A stretch of 64,000 nucleotides of DNA, taken from NCBI GenBank assembly GCA_019636845.1, contig JAHBWV010000001.1, positions 2,604,001-2,668,000 on the forward strand, in the 5' to 3' direction. The notes under the pieces were generated by a model. The model ran no database searches and was not told the origin of the DNA. It worked only from the letters and a program-made list of their open reading frames with translations. The DNA is from Phycisphaeraceae bacterium (GTDB taxonomy: Bacteria > Planctomycetota > Phycisphaerae > Phycisphaerales > UBA1924). The position numbers were made by a program, and so were the translations under genes. Positions 24,217 to 33,708 of the stretch are shown one piece after another (position 1 is the stretch's first letter; every line of letters starts with the position of its first letter).

Positions 24217-24942
24217 TCAGAACGGCACTTTGCTCTCGCAGCGTTCGGGGCGACGGTTCTCGGGGTCGATGAAGGCGAGGAGTTTGGCGTGGAGGAGCAT
24301 GCGCGGGGATGAGGCGTAGCCGTCGCCGTAGAGTGTGTCGCCGACGATGGGGCAGCCGAGGCCGCCCTTGCCGCCGGGGGCGCGGGCGTAGGCGGCGTGG
24401 ACGCGGAGCTGGTGGGTGCGTCCGGTGATGGGCTCGAAGTGGATGCGTGTGCGCGGGCCTATCGCGGGTGTGGTGTCGGTGGCGGGGTGTGCGGGCTCGC
24501 GTGTGAGGACGCGCCAGCGCGTGACGGCCTCGCGTCCGTGTTCCCAATCGACGATCTGCCAGGGGCGGCGGTCGATATCGGGGCGCATGGGAAGCGAGAT
24601 CGTCCCCGCCTCCCCCTCCACTTCACCCATCAGCACCGCTTCATAGGCCTTCGTGACCGCGCGGGCCTCGAACTGGCGAGAGAGGTGGCGATGGGCGTCG
24701 GGATCGCGGGCGAGGACCATGAGGCCGCTGGTTTCCATGTCCAGCCGATGGACGACGAAGGGGCCGCTCGCCTGCGGGACGAGGAGTTTGGCGCGGCGCG
24801 CCACGCAGTCCTGGTTCTGCTCACCCTTGCCCGGCACGGAGAGCAGCCCCGCGGGCTTGTCGACCACCACGAACCGCTTGGAGAGCAGCACCAGCTTGAG
24901 TTCGCCAAGAGGTGTTGGAGTTGTGGGCGGTTGGGTGGCCAT
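24217..24942 (-). CDS. RluA-family RNA pseudouridine synthase
   Basis: The 241-residue enzyme isomerises uridine to pseudouridine in rRNA or tRNA. The catalytic Asp lies in VVHRLDMETSGLMVLA (motif HRLDxxTSG). FVVVDKPAGLLSVPGKG is the typical N-terminal strand, and HFEPITGRTHQLRVHAA is the conserved motif III. The absence of an S4 domain and the overall length suggest a RluA/RluF-like or tRNA U32-type member; the target cannot be told from sequence. Confidence 0.88.
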   Translation of the reverse strand: MATQPPTTPTPLGELKLVLLSKRFVVVDKPAGLLSVPGKGEQNQDCVARRAKLLVPQASGPFVVHRLDMETSGLMVLARDPDAHRHLSRQFEARAVTKAYEAVLMGEVEGEAGTISLPMRPDIDRRPWQIVDWEHGREAVTRWRVLTREPAHPATDTTPAIGPRTRIHFEPITGRTHQLRVHAAYARAPGGKGGLGCPIVGDTLYGDGYASSPRMLLHAKLLAFIDPENRRPERCESKVPF

Positions 24943-25062
24943 GGGGTGGGTGTCGTGGTCTGACCCGGGCGCCCGGGTCGCGCTAACCTTCAGATTGACG
25001 CGCTCAATCTACGCATCCTCCGGCTTCGACGCCAGTTGCCGGGTATATGAGGGGCAAGCGGC

Positions 25063-26307
25063 ATGAGTGGATTCGATGTGATCCGGAGTGTGTGTGCGGC
25101 GGCATCGCTGGGGGGCGTCGGCCTGTTTGCCTCGGGTCTTGGCGGGCCGTGGGATGCGCTCGAGGGGCCGATTCTGACGGGTCATGTCCGGCTGACGGAT
25201 CCGGCGCGGTTCTCGAAGGCGGGCGAGGCGTATTTCAGCCCGGATGGGAAGCGGATCATCTTTCAGGCGGTCGAGGTGGGCGAGCCGTCGAACGCTCCGT
25301 ACTCGATGTATCTGGCGGAGTTGGTGCGTGGGGAGACGGGTGAGATTGTGGGGCTGGCGGAGCCGGTGCGGATCAGCCCTCCGGGTTCGGCGAACACGTG
25401 CGGGTGGTTCCACCCGACGGATCCGGCGCGGGTGATGTTCGGCTCGACGCTTGGGCCTCCCAGGGTTGATGAGGCACCGGGGTTCAAGGTGGGTCAGAGC
25501 CGGTATGTGTGGGCGTTTCCGTCCGACATGGAGGTATGCACGTGGACGGTGCCGGAATTGTGGATCCGGGCGCATGGAGGGTGGCCGGGCGAGGACGCGC
25601 CCGGGGATTGGAACGAGCCGCGGGCGTTGTTCGCGCGAGAGGGGTACGACGCGGAGTGCTCGTGGTCGCCGGATGGACGGCATGTGCTGTACGCGCGAGT
25701 GGAGCCGGCGGAGGCGGATGAGAACGGGGTGTTGCCGCCGCCGGATGCGGATATCTGGATCTACGACACGTTGACGCAGCGGCATGTGGCTCTTGTGGCC
25801 GAGGCGGGGTATGACGGCGGTCCTTTCTTCTCGGCTGATGGGAGGTGGATCTGCTATCGCTCGGATCGGGCTCGGGACGACCATCTGCAGATCTATATTG
25901 CGGAGTTGGCGTATGACGGCGGGGGGGCGATCACGGGGATCAAGCGGGAGATTGCGCTGACGGCGAATGACGCGGTGAACTGGTGCCCATACTGGCATCC
26001 GAGCGGGCGTTTTCTGCTGTACGCGACGAGCGAATTGGGGCATGACAACTACGAGGTGTTCGCCATTGATGCGGATCCTCTGGTTCCGCTGAAGGATCGC
26101 GTGCGTGTTCCTGTGACGCGGACGCCGGGCGCGGATGTGCTGCCTGCGTTTGATGCGACGGGGGAGTGGATGATGTGGACGAGTCGGCGGCAGGCGCCGG
26201 GGGAGACGGGCGCGGGTTCGACGCAGTTGTGGGTTGCGCGGTTTCGTGCGGCACCGCTTGAACAGAAGCTGATGATGCCGGATGATGGTGCGCCGGTCTC
26301 GAACTGA
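25063..26307 (+). CDS. TolB-like beta-propeller protein (PD40 repeats)
   Basis: The 414-residue protein has repeated WD40-like PD40 units: EAYFSPDGKRIIFQA, ECSWSPDGRHVLYAR, PFFSADGRWICYRSDRA, CPYWHPSGRFLLYATS and PAFDATGEWMMWTSRR. These predict a six-bladed propeller. A weak hydrophobic N-terminus (residues 10-27) could be a signal peptide. Propellers of this type often bind peptides or carbohydrate or act with peptidases; no catalytic domain is present. GAGGGG precedes ATG 25063. The esterase-like gene follows 38 bases later. Confidence 0.75.
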   Translation: MSGFDVIRSVCAAASLGGVGLFASGLGGPWDALEGPILTGHVRLTDPARFSKAGEAYFSPDGKRIIFQAVEVGEPSNAPYSMYLAELVRGETGEIVGLAEPVRISPPGSANTCGWFHPTDPARVMFGSTLGPPRVDEAPGFKVGQSRYVWAFPSDMEVCTWTVPELWIRAHGGWPGEDAPGDWNEPRALFAREGYDAECSWSPDGRHVLYARVEPAEADENGVLPPPDADIWIYDTLTQRHVALVAEAGYDGGPFFSADGRWICYRSDRARDDHLQIYIAELAYDGGGAITGIKREIALTANDAVNWCPYWHPSGRFLLYATSELGHDNYEVFAIDADPLVPLKDRVRVPVTRTPGADVLPAFDATGEWMMWTSRRQAPGETGAGSTQLWVARFRAAPLEQKLMMPDDGAPVSN

Positions 26308-26345
26308 GTCGGCGTGTTGCGGAGTTGGCAGCCGGAGCGGGGCGC

Positions 26346-27467
26346 ATGTTCGAACCGGACGATTTTGGGATGTCAGCCGCCGCGACGCTCGCGCACGTGG
26401 CCGATCCGACGCCGAGCCGGCATCATGTGCCGTTCTGGAAGTCTTGGGTTCGAGGCGTGGAGGGTGATCGGCCGTTGCTGCGCGCGGTGAGTGGCCCGTT
26501 GCCGGACCCTGCGGACGGAACGGCGACGCATGAGTTTGCGAGTTACCGGCATGTGCGGATCGGATGCCGCCTGGTTCGGCCGGTTGATGGGGTGGTTCGC
26601 GCGGGGCTTGTGAGTTTCCACGGGTACGGGGCTCCGATTCCGCTGTCGCAGGAGGATGAGCAGTGGGCGGCGTTAGCGGCACGGGGGGTTGCGACGCTGG
26701 CGATCCGTGTGCGTGGGTTTCCTGGGTCGATGGTGGACACCGGGGACTGGACCTCGCACTCGTGGATCACGCGCGGGCTGGATGTGCCGGTGAGCGGGGT
26801 GGGGCCGGATGGGACGGACACGACGCACGCTGACATGATGGCGTGGTCGATGGCGCAGGGCGTCGCGGATGCGGTGAACGCGTGCCGCGTGATGCGTGCG
26901 TGGCTTGGTGCGGGTGTGCCGTTGTATGTGCGGGGCGAGTCTTTCGGGGCGGCGTTTGCGGTGATCGCGGCGTCGCTTGCGGCGCAGCATCCTGAGCTTG
27001 GGTATGGGGTTGATCGATTGCAGATCGGGCTGCCGACGATGGGCGACTGGCGTTGGCGTCTGACGAGCGACCGTGCGAGGCGCGGGGGCGGGACGCAGCG
27101 CGAGATCGTTGATCTGCTGACGCGTGAGGCATCGCGGGCGGAGGATCTGAGCGAGCGGCTGCGGGTGTGCGACACGGCGATCCATGCGCAGCGGGTGAGG
27201 TGTCCGGTGTTGTGCAAGCTGGCGGTTCGGGACGAGGTGGTGCCCGCGCCGGCGGCGGCGGCGGTGTTCAATGCCTTGTATTCGGCTCCGGGGTGCAAGT
27301 GGAGGTTCGTGACGCCTTACGGGCACTTTGACGGCGGGATCCGCAACGCTCGGCGTCACGCGCTGTTCGATCGGTGTGTGACGGACTTCCTGGACCCTGC
27401 GGTGGAGCCGATGGAGTCGATGCTGCGGTGGGAGCCGATTCTGGGCCGGGGCGAGCGGGCTCCGTGA
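26346..27467 (+). CDS. Acetyl-xylan-esterase-like alpha/beta hydrolase
   Basis: The 373-residue protein fits the AXE1/cephalosporin-C-deacetylase fold. The nucleophile Ser is in LYVRGESFGAAFAVIA (GxSxG). The acid is probably Asp in KLAVRDEVVPAPAAAAVFNAL, and the His is in TPYGHFDGGIRN. The oxyanion region includes VSFHGYGAPIPLSQ. No signal peptide is evident, so it may be cytoplasmic. ATG 26346 was chosen for conservation; no ribosome binding site is clear. It sits in a four-gene + strand run with two conserved unknowns, perhaps with a carbohydrate theme given the nearby fucosidase. Confidence 0.75.
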   Translation: MFEPDDFGMSAAATLAHVADPTPSRHHVPFWKSWVRGVEGDRPLLRAVSGPLPDPADGTATHEFASYRHVRIGCRLVRPVDGVVRAGLVSFHGYGAPIPLSQEDEQWAALAARGVATLAIRVRGFPGSMVDTGDWTSHSWITRGLDVPVSGVGPDGTDTTHADMMAWSMAQGVADAVNACRVMRAWLGAGVPLYVRGESFGAAFAVIAASLAAQHPELGYGVDRLQIGLPTMGDWRWRLTSDRARRGGGTQREIVDLLTREASRAEDLSERLRVCDTAIHAQRVRCPVLCKLAVRDEVVPAPAAAAVFNALYSAPGCKWRFVTPYGHFDGGIRNARRHALFDRCVTDFLDPAVEPMESMLRWEPILGRGERAP

Positions 27468-27483
27468 GGGCGTGGCGGGCGGC

Positions 27484-27489
27484 TATTCT
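27484..27489 (+). promoter_or_regulatory. Candidate -10 element, leaderless start at 27495
   Basis: TATTCT ends 5 bases before the ATG, in the 27-base gap after the esterase gene. Confidence 0.4.
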
Positions 27490-27494
27490 CTGGC

Positions 27495-28454
27495 ATGACG
27501 CAATCGCTACGGACGCTTCTGGCAGGCCTGATCGATTACGCGGGGCTCTTTCCTCCGGCGAAGCTGGAGATGGGTCCCGCGACGGAGGCGTTTGCGCGTC
27601 ATCTGCGGGGTGAGCATGAGTTCGGGCTGGGTCGGTTCATCTGCCCGGTGTCGCGGCTGGAGGAGTTTTCGCGTGCGGCGGCGGCTCTGATGCCCGGGAC
27701 CTTTGCGACCAGCGGGTACAGGGAGTACGCGGAGAGCACACGGGCTTGGTCGGTGTCGGCGATTCTTGACTGGCCGCTGCCGGATGCGTTCGAGCAATCG
27801 CTGGACGCGATCGATGCGTTCAACGCGCACCATGCTGAGGAGGCGAACGGGCTGGCGCGGATCGACACGATCGAGTTGAAGGTGACGCGGCCGAGCGCGA
27901 TCGATGAGGCGCTGGATGAGTTGCCCGACGATCTGTTCCCGTTCTTTGAGTTTGATCTTGCACAGGATTGCCGCGGGTATGTGGCGGCGCTTGCGGGGAA
28001 CGCGGAGTCGGGCGGTGCGGGCGCGAAGTTGCGTTGCGGGGGCGTGAAACCGGAGTTGATACCTGCGCCGGAGCATGTGGCGGACGCGTTGTGCGCTCTG
28101 GTTGCGGCGGATGTTCCTTTCAAGGCGACGGCGGGGCTGCATCATCCGTGGCGAGCGGTTCAGAGTCTTACGTACGAGGCGTCGGCGCCCCGCGCGGTGA
28201 TGCACGGGTTTGTGAATGTCTTTCTGGGTGCGGCATTGGCGCGTGCACATCGGCTGGATCGGGGCGCGCTGCTGCGGGTGCTGACGGAGGAGGACCCGCG
28301 GGCGTTCGTGTTCACGGAGGACCGGGCGTCGTGGCGTGAGTTGTCGATCGACACGGCGTCGCTGGCGAAGGTGCGAGAGACGTTCGCGTTGTCGTACGGG
28401 TCGTGCTCGTTCGACGAGCCATTCGCGGATCTTGCGGCGAGCGGGCTGGTGTGA
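27495..28454 (+). CDS. Conserved protein of unknown function
   Basis: The 319-residue protein begins MTQSLRTLLAGLIDYAGLFPPA, followed by LEMGPATEAF. It has blocks FGLGRFICPVSRLEEF, GGAGAKLRCGGVKPELIPAPE and VPFKATAGLHHPWR. The last contains paired His residues in a context reminiscent of TIM-barrel active sites. I have seen similar sequences annotated only as hypothetical in Acidobacteriota and Planctomycetota, but no function is known to me. It is likely cytoplasmic and probably has its own leaderless promoter. Confidence 0.7.
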   Translation: MTQSLRTLLAGLIDYAGLFPPAKLEMGPATEAFARHLRGEHEFGLGRFICPVSRLEEFSRAAAALMPGTFATSGYREYAESTRAWSVSAILDWPLPDAFEQSLDAIDAFNAHHAEEANGLARIDTIELKVTRPSAIDEALDELPDDLFPFFEFDLAQDCRGYVAALAGNAESGGAGAKLRCGGVKPELIPAPEHVADALCALVAADVPFKATAGLHHPWRAVQSLTYEASAPRAVMHGFVNVFLGAALARAHRLDRGALLRVLTEEDPRAFVFTEDRASWRELSIDTASLAKVRETFALSYGSCSFDEPFADLAASGLV

Positions 28455-28455
28455 G

Positions 28456-28461
28456 TATGCT
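28456..28461 (+). promoter_or_regulatory. Candidate -10 element, leaderless start at 28468
   Basis: TATGCT begins one base after the stop codon of the previous gene and ends 6 bases before ATG 28468. Confidence 0.45.
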
Positions 28462-28467
28462 GCGGGT

Positions 28468-29406
28468 ATGAATCCGCTGCTGATGATGTCTGCGATAACG
28501 GCGATCGGTCTGGGGGTGCTCGCGTTCGTTGCATGGAAGAGGCGACGGGCGCAGTCGCCTGCGTTCCGTTCGATCGCGATTCTCCGGCGTTCGCCGCCGG
28601 TGTTGACGGAGGCGCGTCTGAGGGCGTTGGTGGAGCGTGCGCTCGGCGATGTGCCGGAGATCGTGATGCTGCCGGTGCCGCCCCGTGATGATGTGGCGAG
28701 TCTGTTCGCGTTCATGCGTGGGGAACTTGCGTTCGGGGTCATATGTGTGCCCCGGCCGTATGTTGATGCTTCGATGCACGACGAGGTGCGCGCCTCGGTG
28801 GAAGATGAGAGTGTGGTGCGGGCGTTGACGGAGCACAAGGCGTGGATCTCTGTGGACCACATGCGAGGCAGCGCGGAAGCTGCGGAGATCGATGCGATCA
28901 TCGGGCGGGTGGCGGCGGAGTTGATCGATGAAGAGGCGATGCTTCTCTATGACGTGAGGCACCAGCGGTTCGCGAAGATCGACGAGATGACGCGCGACAT
29001 GCTGCGCGGACCTGCCCCGATGATGGTCTTCGGGGCGGACGGCACGGAGGTTGCGATCGAGGCGGATGACGCGGCGATCGAAGCGGCCAAGCGACAGGCG
29101 CAGGATCGCTGGCAGGAGTTTCTGATCGCGTGGCACAATCGCTCGCCCGAGGAGCACTTCTCCGTGAAGGGGCCGTTTCATGACGGGCGGAATACCGAGC
29201 ACATGTGGTTGACGGTTGAGGACGCGAACGAGCAGGGTGTGAGGGGCGCGGTAGGCAATGTGCCGTCGGTGGTGAAGAACCTCAAGGAAGGGGACCCGGC
29301 CTCGATCGCGTTTGCGGATATTGAGGACTGGCTGATCTTTGAGCCGTCGGGAAGGATGCGGGGCGGATTCAGCATGGGCGCGATGCTGGCCAGGAAGATG
29401 GGATGA
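28468..29406 (+). CDS. Membrane-anchored DUF2314 protein
   Basis: The 312-residue protein starts with a single transmembrane helix (about residues 4-23) followed by KRRRA, so the bulk is probably cytoplasmic. The C-terminal 100 residues match DUF2314: HFSVKGPFHDGRNTEHMWLTV, then PSVVKNLKEGDPASIAFADIEDWLIF. The role of this domain is unknown. The middle region is alpha/beta without obvious motifs. Confidence 0.72.
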   Translation: MNPLLMMSAITAIGLGVLAFVAWKRRRAQSPAFRSIAILRRSPPVLTEARLRALVERALGDVPEIVMLPVPPRDDVASLFAFMRGELAFGVICVPRPYVDASMHDEVRASVEDESVVRALTEHKAWISVDHMRGSAEAAEIDAIIGRVAAELIDEEAMLLYDVRHQRFAKIDEMTRDMLRGPAPMMVFGADGTEVAIEADDAAIEAAKRQAQDRWQEFLIAWHNRSPEEHFSVKGPFHDGRNTEHMWLTVEDANEQGVRGAVGNVPSVVKNLKEGDPASIAFADIEDWLIFEPSGRMRGGFSMGAMLARKMG

Positions 29407-29442
29407 GCGGTGCGGGTGAACGCGCCGGCGGCTGTCGCGTGC

Positions 29443-30870
29443 TCACGGGCGGCAGTAGGCGCTGAAGTCTGCGAGAACGATGGCATCGCCACGGCAGCCC
29501 GTGATGCGGAGGCGGAGTCGGTCGGTGGTGATGCGTTCGGTGCGGAGGATGCGGCGCGGGCCGATGGTTGTGCCCTGCGCGAACTCTTTCCATTGGCCGT
29601 CGGCCCAGTAATCGAGGGCGAAGGACTCGATGCGCTGGCCGAGGCGGATGTGCTCGCGGAGCTTGATGACGTCGATGGAGCGAGGTTCGGAGAGCGTGAG
29701 TTCGACGGCGGCGGCGGTGATGCCGTCGGGTGTTGCCCAATAGGTCTCGGGGTTGCTGTCGAGGAGGTTGGCGGGCTCGAAGCGTGCATCGTGGGCAGCG
29801 CGGACGGACTGGGAGCCGATGGAGGAGCCACGGAGGAGATCCTCTTCGAAGGTCGCGTCGAGGATGCGCCGGAACTCGGTGAGGGAGGCGATGTCGTTCT
29901 CGTGGATGAGGCCGCGGCGGTCGGGCGGGATGTTGAGCAGGAGGTTCGCGCCGCGTCCGACGGATCCGTACCAGATCTCGATCAGTTGCTCGGGGGTCTT
30001 GACTTTGTCGTCTTCTGATGCGTGATAGAACCAGCCGGGACGGATGGAGACGTCGGCTTCGACGCCGATCCAGTGGGTGCCGTCGGGGTCGCCGGTGTCG
30101 AGCCCCTTGATGTCCATGCCGGGCATGAGGTTGCCGGGTGAGATCGTCTGCCATGAGGTCTCCGCGCTGAAGCCGTGCTCGTTGCCGACCCAGCGGCAAC
30201 CTGGGCCTACATCGCTGAAGACGATGGCATCGGGGGCGAGGCGCTCGATCATGGCCCATGTGCTGGGCCAGTCGTAATAGGTTGCTTTGTCGATGGTGCG
30301 GTTCTCGCGGGCTCCACCGTAGTAGCCATCGCCGCCGTTTGCCCCGTCGTGCCAGACCTCGAAGACGGGACCGTAGGTCTCGATGAGTTCGGCGAGTTGG
30401 GCGCGGTAGACATCGACGTATGCGGGCGTGGCATAGGCGGCGTGGTTGCGGTCCCAGGGGGAGAGATAGACGCCAAATCGGAGGCCGTGGGCGCGGCAGG
30501 ACGTTGCCAGATCGCCTACGACATCGCCGGCGCCTCCGCGCCAGGAAGAGGACCTGACGGAGTGTGCGGTGTGCTGTGTCGGCCAGAGGCAGAAGCCGTC
30601 GTGGTGCTTGGCGGTGAGGATGAGGCCGGTCATGCCGGCTTCGCTTGCGACGCGGGCCCATTGGTCGGTGTCGAGCGCGGAGGGGTTGAAGATGTCGGGG
30701 GACTCGTCGCCGTAGCCCCACTCTTTGTCGGTGAAGGTGTTGGTGGTGAAGTGGATGAACCCGTAGAACTCGTGCTCGTGCCAGCGGATCTGCGCCTCGC
30801 TCGGGAGGGCGCCGACGGGAGCGGGCGGTGGTGTGAGGGCGAGGGCGACGAGTAAGAGTTGGATGGGCAT
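29443..30870 (-). CDS. Secreted GH29 alpha-L-fucosidase
   Basis: Cleaves terminal alpha-L-fucose from glycans. The 475-residue protein has a short signal peptide (MPIQLLLVALALTPPPAP). The TIM-barrel catalytic domain shows HEFYGFIHFTTNTF, the substrate-binding LTAKHHDGFCLWPT, GVYLSPWDRN and the likely nucleophile Asp in FEVWHDGANGG. Residues about 355-475 form a discoidin-like beta sandwich (SNPETYWATPDG, VIKLREHIRLGQRI) that may bind sugar. A TACACT hexamer ends 7 bases before the ATG. It points to use of algal fucose-containing polysaccharide, typical of marine Phycisphaerae. Confidence 0.92.
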   Translation of the reverse strand: MPIQLLLVALALTPPPAPVGALPSEAQIRWHEHEFYGFIHFTTNTFTDKEWGYGDESPDIFNPSALDTDQWARVASEAGMTGLILTAKHHDGFCLWPTQHTAHSVRSSSWRGGAGDVVGDLATSCRAHGLRFGVYLSPWDRNHAAYATPAYVDVYRAQLAELIETYGPVFEVWHDGANGGDGYYGGARENRTIDKATYYDWPSTWAMIERLAPDAIVFSDVGPGCRWVGNEHGFSAETSWQTISPGNLMPGMDIKGLDTGDPDGTHWIGVEADVSIRPGWFYHASEDDKVKTPEQLIEIWYGSVGRGANLLLNIPPDRRGLIHENDIASLTEFRRILDATFEEDLLRGSSIGSQSVRAAHDARFEPANLLDSNPETYWATPDGITAAAVELTLSEPRSIDVIKLREHIRLGQRIESFALDYWADGQWKEFAQGTTIGPRRILRTERITTDRLRLRITGCRGDAIVLADFSAYCRP

Positions 30871-30877
30871 GGCGCGG

Positions 30878-30883
30878 AGTGTA
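30878..30883 (-). promoter_or_regulatory. Candidate -10 element for leaderless fucosidase mRNA
   Basis: TACACT on the minus strand ends 7 bases before ATG 30870. Confidence 0.45.
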
Positions 30884-30908
30884 CCGCGCAGGATGGGCGA
30901 CAGAGTGC

Positions 30909-33665
30909 TCAGCCGGTGGATTGCATGGCGGCGGCGATGGCGTTGATGCTCGCGTAGATCGCTTGTCGGAGTCGTTCGAGCCGATCGGGATCGGTCTCGG
31001 TGCGTGCGCGCCGGAGGAGTTCGACCTGCGCGAGATTGAGCACGTCGGTCCAGGGGTTTCGGGCCTCGATCGCGCGTGCGATGACGGGCTCGTTGTGGAG
31101 CAGGTCGGGATCGCCGGTGATGCTGAGGATCGCGGCACGGGCCGCGTTGAAGTCTGTCTCGATGAGCTGGTGGATCGCGGCGCCGTGCTCGTGTTCATCG
31201 GCGTAGAAGCGGGCGGTGCAGAGGCGGGCGCGGGCCATCTCGCGTTTGGCGTTGTCGATGACGGTCTGGAAGAAGGTCCAGTTGGCGTAGGCGTTGCGGG
31301 ACCAATCGAGCTCCTGGGGTGTGAGTTCGGAGAGGGCTGCGCCGAGCCCGTACCAGGAGGGCGCGAGATACCGCATCTGGATCCATGAGAAGACCCATGG
31401 GATGGCGCGGAGAGCGTCGAACGTGAGGTCGCCGCCGGTTCGCGCGACGGGGCGCGACGCGATGGGCAGGCCGCCGATGTGTCCGACGGGGCTGACGGCG
31501 GTGAACCACGGCCAGAATCGAGGGTCTTCGATCAGGCGCCGGTATGCGATCATGGAGCGATCGGCCATGCGCTCGAGCATGCTGGACGCGTCCTGGGGTG
31601 TGGTGCGTGCGGCGGGGGTGTTGATCACGCCTCCCTGGTGTGCGGAGACGATCATCGCGCTGATGATTTGTTCGAGGTGGCGGCGTGCGATGGCGGGGAC
31701 GCCGTATCGGAAGGAGATGACCTCGCCTTGTTCGGTGAAGCGGATGCGTCCGTTGTGGGCGGGCTGGGGCATGGAGAGGATGGCTCGATTGGCACGGCCG
31801 CCGCCTCGGCCGACGGTTCCGCCCCGGCCGTGGAAGAGTCGGAGTTGGATTCCGCGTGCGGCACAGAGAGAGCCGATGCGTTCCTGCGCTTCCCTGAGCG
31901 CGACGTTGGCCATGAGGAAGCCGCCGTCTTTGTTGGAGTCTGAGTAGCCGAGCATGACCTCGATGAAGGGGGCTTGGTTGTGGGATTCGACCGCGCCTCT
32001 GGCGTGGAGGTGGGCGAGGAAGGCGGGCTCGTTGAAGAGTGTGTCGAGGAGCTCGGGACCGTGTCGGAGGTCGTCGATGGTTTCGAGGAGGGGGACGACG
32101 TCGAGCGAGCTTGTGACACGCCCGTCTTGGGCGCGGTAGAGCCCGACTTCTTTCATGAGCAGGAGGACCGCGAGCAGATCGCTGGGGGCGTGTGTCATGG
32201 AGACGATGTAGGCCTGGACGCTCTGCGGCTCATGGGCGTGGGCCTCGGCGACGACGCGGAGGACGTCGATGGCCTCGCGGGTCTCGGACGAGAGGGGTGC
32301 GCCTGGCGGGAGGAGCGGACGTGGGTTGGCCAATTCGCGGCGCAGGATGAGCATGCGCTCGGGCTCGGGGAGCGAGGCGTAATCGGGGTGGACCGAGCTG
32401 AGTCGGAGGAGTTCGGCGACGGCGGACTCGTGGACGCGTGAGTGCTGGCGGATGTCGAGCGTGGCCATGTGCAGGCCGAAGGTGCGGACGCGGAAGATCA
32501 GGTCTGCGAGGGGGCCGGCATCGGCACAGTCGCCGAGGCCGACAACGCGAAGGGCTCGGGCGATCTGCTCAAGATCGGCGAGGAGGAGCGATGACGTGTA
32601 TGCGGGATCGTGGGCAAGGCGTGCCCTGAGCTGCATGATGCGAAGGCGGAAGGGCTCGTGCTGGGCGTGGGCGATGGCATCGTGGTCTTGGGTGTCGAAC
32701 GCTCGGTCTCTTTCGATCGCGTCGAGAAGGTCGCTGGGGCAGGGAGCGAGGCGATCGGAGACGCTGAGTTCCTGGCGGAGACGTTCGAGGGCCTCGGCGA
32801 CCTTGGCGCGAGCGGCCTGTCCGAGCATGGCGATGGTGGTTCGCGTGACCTGGCTTGTGACCCGGGGGTTGCCGTCGCGGTCGCCGCCGATCCACGTGCG
32901 GTATCGGAGCACGGGAGGGATGTCCGCGATGGAGAGGGGAGAGGGTGAGCCGTGGACACCCTCGATCGCGTCGGCGATGTCGCGTGCGAGGCGGGGGAGA
33001 GAGTCCCAGATGGTTCCGGTGAGGAAGTGGAGTCCGTTCCTGACTTCGTCGATGACGCTCAGGCGCCTGGCCCGGACTTCGTCGGTGAGGAGGAGCATGG
33101 TGGAGAGCTGGCGGAGTCGCGAATCGGCGCGCCGGACGCGCGAGGGAGTGGCGTCGCTGCGGTCGCGTCGGTCGATCAGTTCCGAGACCTCTCGGAGCAT
33201 GAGCTGGAGACTCCGGCGGCGGGACTCTGTGGGATGGGCGGTGAGCGTCGGCTGGATGTCGAGGCGGCGGAGAAGGCCAGCGGTCTGGCTCGATGACAGC
33301 CCGGCGCGGGCGACAGCGAGGATTCCCTCGGCGATCGACTCGGAACGGGGACGGTCGAAGGTCTCGGCGCACTCACGCTGGCGATTGATGCGGACGATGG
33401 TCGCTTTCTCGGCGTTGTTCAGGAGGTGGAAGCGGACTGTCAGGTAGCGGATGACAGCGAGAATCTCATCGGTCGAGCGTTCGGCGATGAGGCGTCCGGC
33501 CTCGGCGAGGGGATCGCCCTTTGTGCCGGGGGTGCCGTGCGATTCGCAGAGCGTTGCGAGCGAGCGGGCCAGGTCGCGAGCCGCGGCGTGCGGCCCGGTG
33601 GCGACGGCGTCGAGCGTGCCTGTGACGAGGGCGTAGACGCTTGGCTTTGCGGCACTCTGTTGCAT
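30909..33665 (-). CDS. ppc: Phosphoenolpyruvate carboxylase
   Basis: Carboxylates PEP to oxaloacetate, refilling the TCA cycle; citrate synthase is elsewhere in the window. The 918-residue protein has the catalytic His in QPTLTAHPTESRRRS, the GGDRDGNPRVT block, GYSDSNKDGGFLMAN, the glycine loop FHGRGGTVGRGGGRA, QGEVISFRYG and the C-terminal RNAYANWTFFQTVIDNAK. The last residues are MQSTG instead of the usual QNTG. ATG 33665 was chosen because upstream in-frame sequence is unlike the family. Length agrees with the bacterial enzyme (about 880-930). Confidence 0.96.
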   Translation of the reverse strand: MQQSAAKPSVYALVTGTLDAVATGPHAAARDLARSLATLCESHGTPGTKGDPLAEAGRLIAERSTDEILAVIRYLTVRFHLLNNAEKATIVRINRQRECAETFDRPRSESIAEGILAVARAGLSSSQTAGLLRRLDIQPTLTAHPTESRRRSLQLMLREVSELIDRRDRSDATPSRVRRADSRLRQLSTMLLLTDEVRARRLSVIDEVRNGLHFLTGTIWDSLPRLARDIADAIEGVHGSPSPLSIADIPPVLRYRTWIGGDRDGNPRVTSQVTRTTIAMLGQAARAKVAEALERLRQELSVSDRLAPCPSDLLDAIERDRAFDTQDHDAIAHAQHEPFRLRIMQLRARLAHDPAYTSSLLLADLEQIARALRVVGLGDCADAGPLADLIFRVRTFGLHMATLDIRQHSRVHESAVAELLRLSSVHPDYASLPEPERMLILRRELANPRPLLPPGAPLSSETREAIDVLRVVAEAHAHEPQSVQAYIVSMTHAPSDLLAVLLLMKEVGLYRAQDGRVTSSLDVVPLLETIDDLRHGPELLDTLFNEPAFLAHLHARGAVESHNQAPFIEVMLGYSDSNKDGGFLMANVALREAQERIGSLCAARGIQLRLFHGRGGTVGRGGGRANRAILSMPQPAHNGRIRFTEQGEVISFRYGVPAIARRHLEQIISAMIVSAHQGGVINTPAARTTPQDASSMLERMADRSMIAYRRLIEDPRFWPWFTAVSPVGHIGGLPIASRPVARTGGDLTFDALRAIPWVFSWIQMRYLAPSWYGLGAALSELTPQELDWSRNAYANWTFFQTVIDNAKREMARARLCTARFYADEHEHGAAIHQLIETDFNAARAAILSITGDPDLLHNEPVIARAIEARNPWTDVLNLAQVELLRRARTETDPDRLERLRQAIYASINAIAAAMQSTG

Positions 33666-33708
33666 GACAGATTGTCGCACCGGATCGGGCCGGGGGAAGC
33701 GCGGGGTT

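Noticed and set aside
25009-26682. 557-codon minus-strand frame opposite the propeller gene
   Set aside because: Arg/Pro/His-rich with no motif, while the + strand frame shows clear PD40 repeats.
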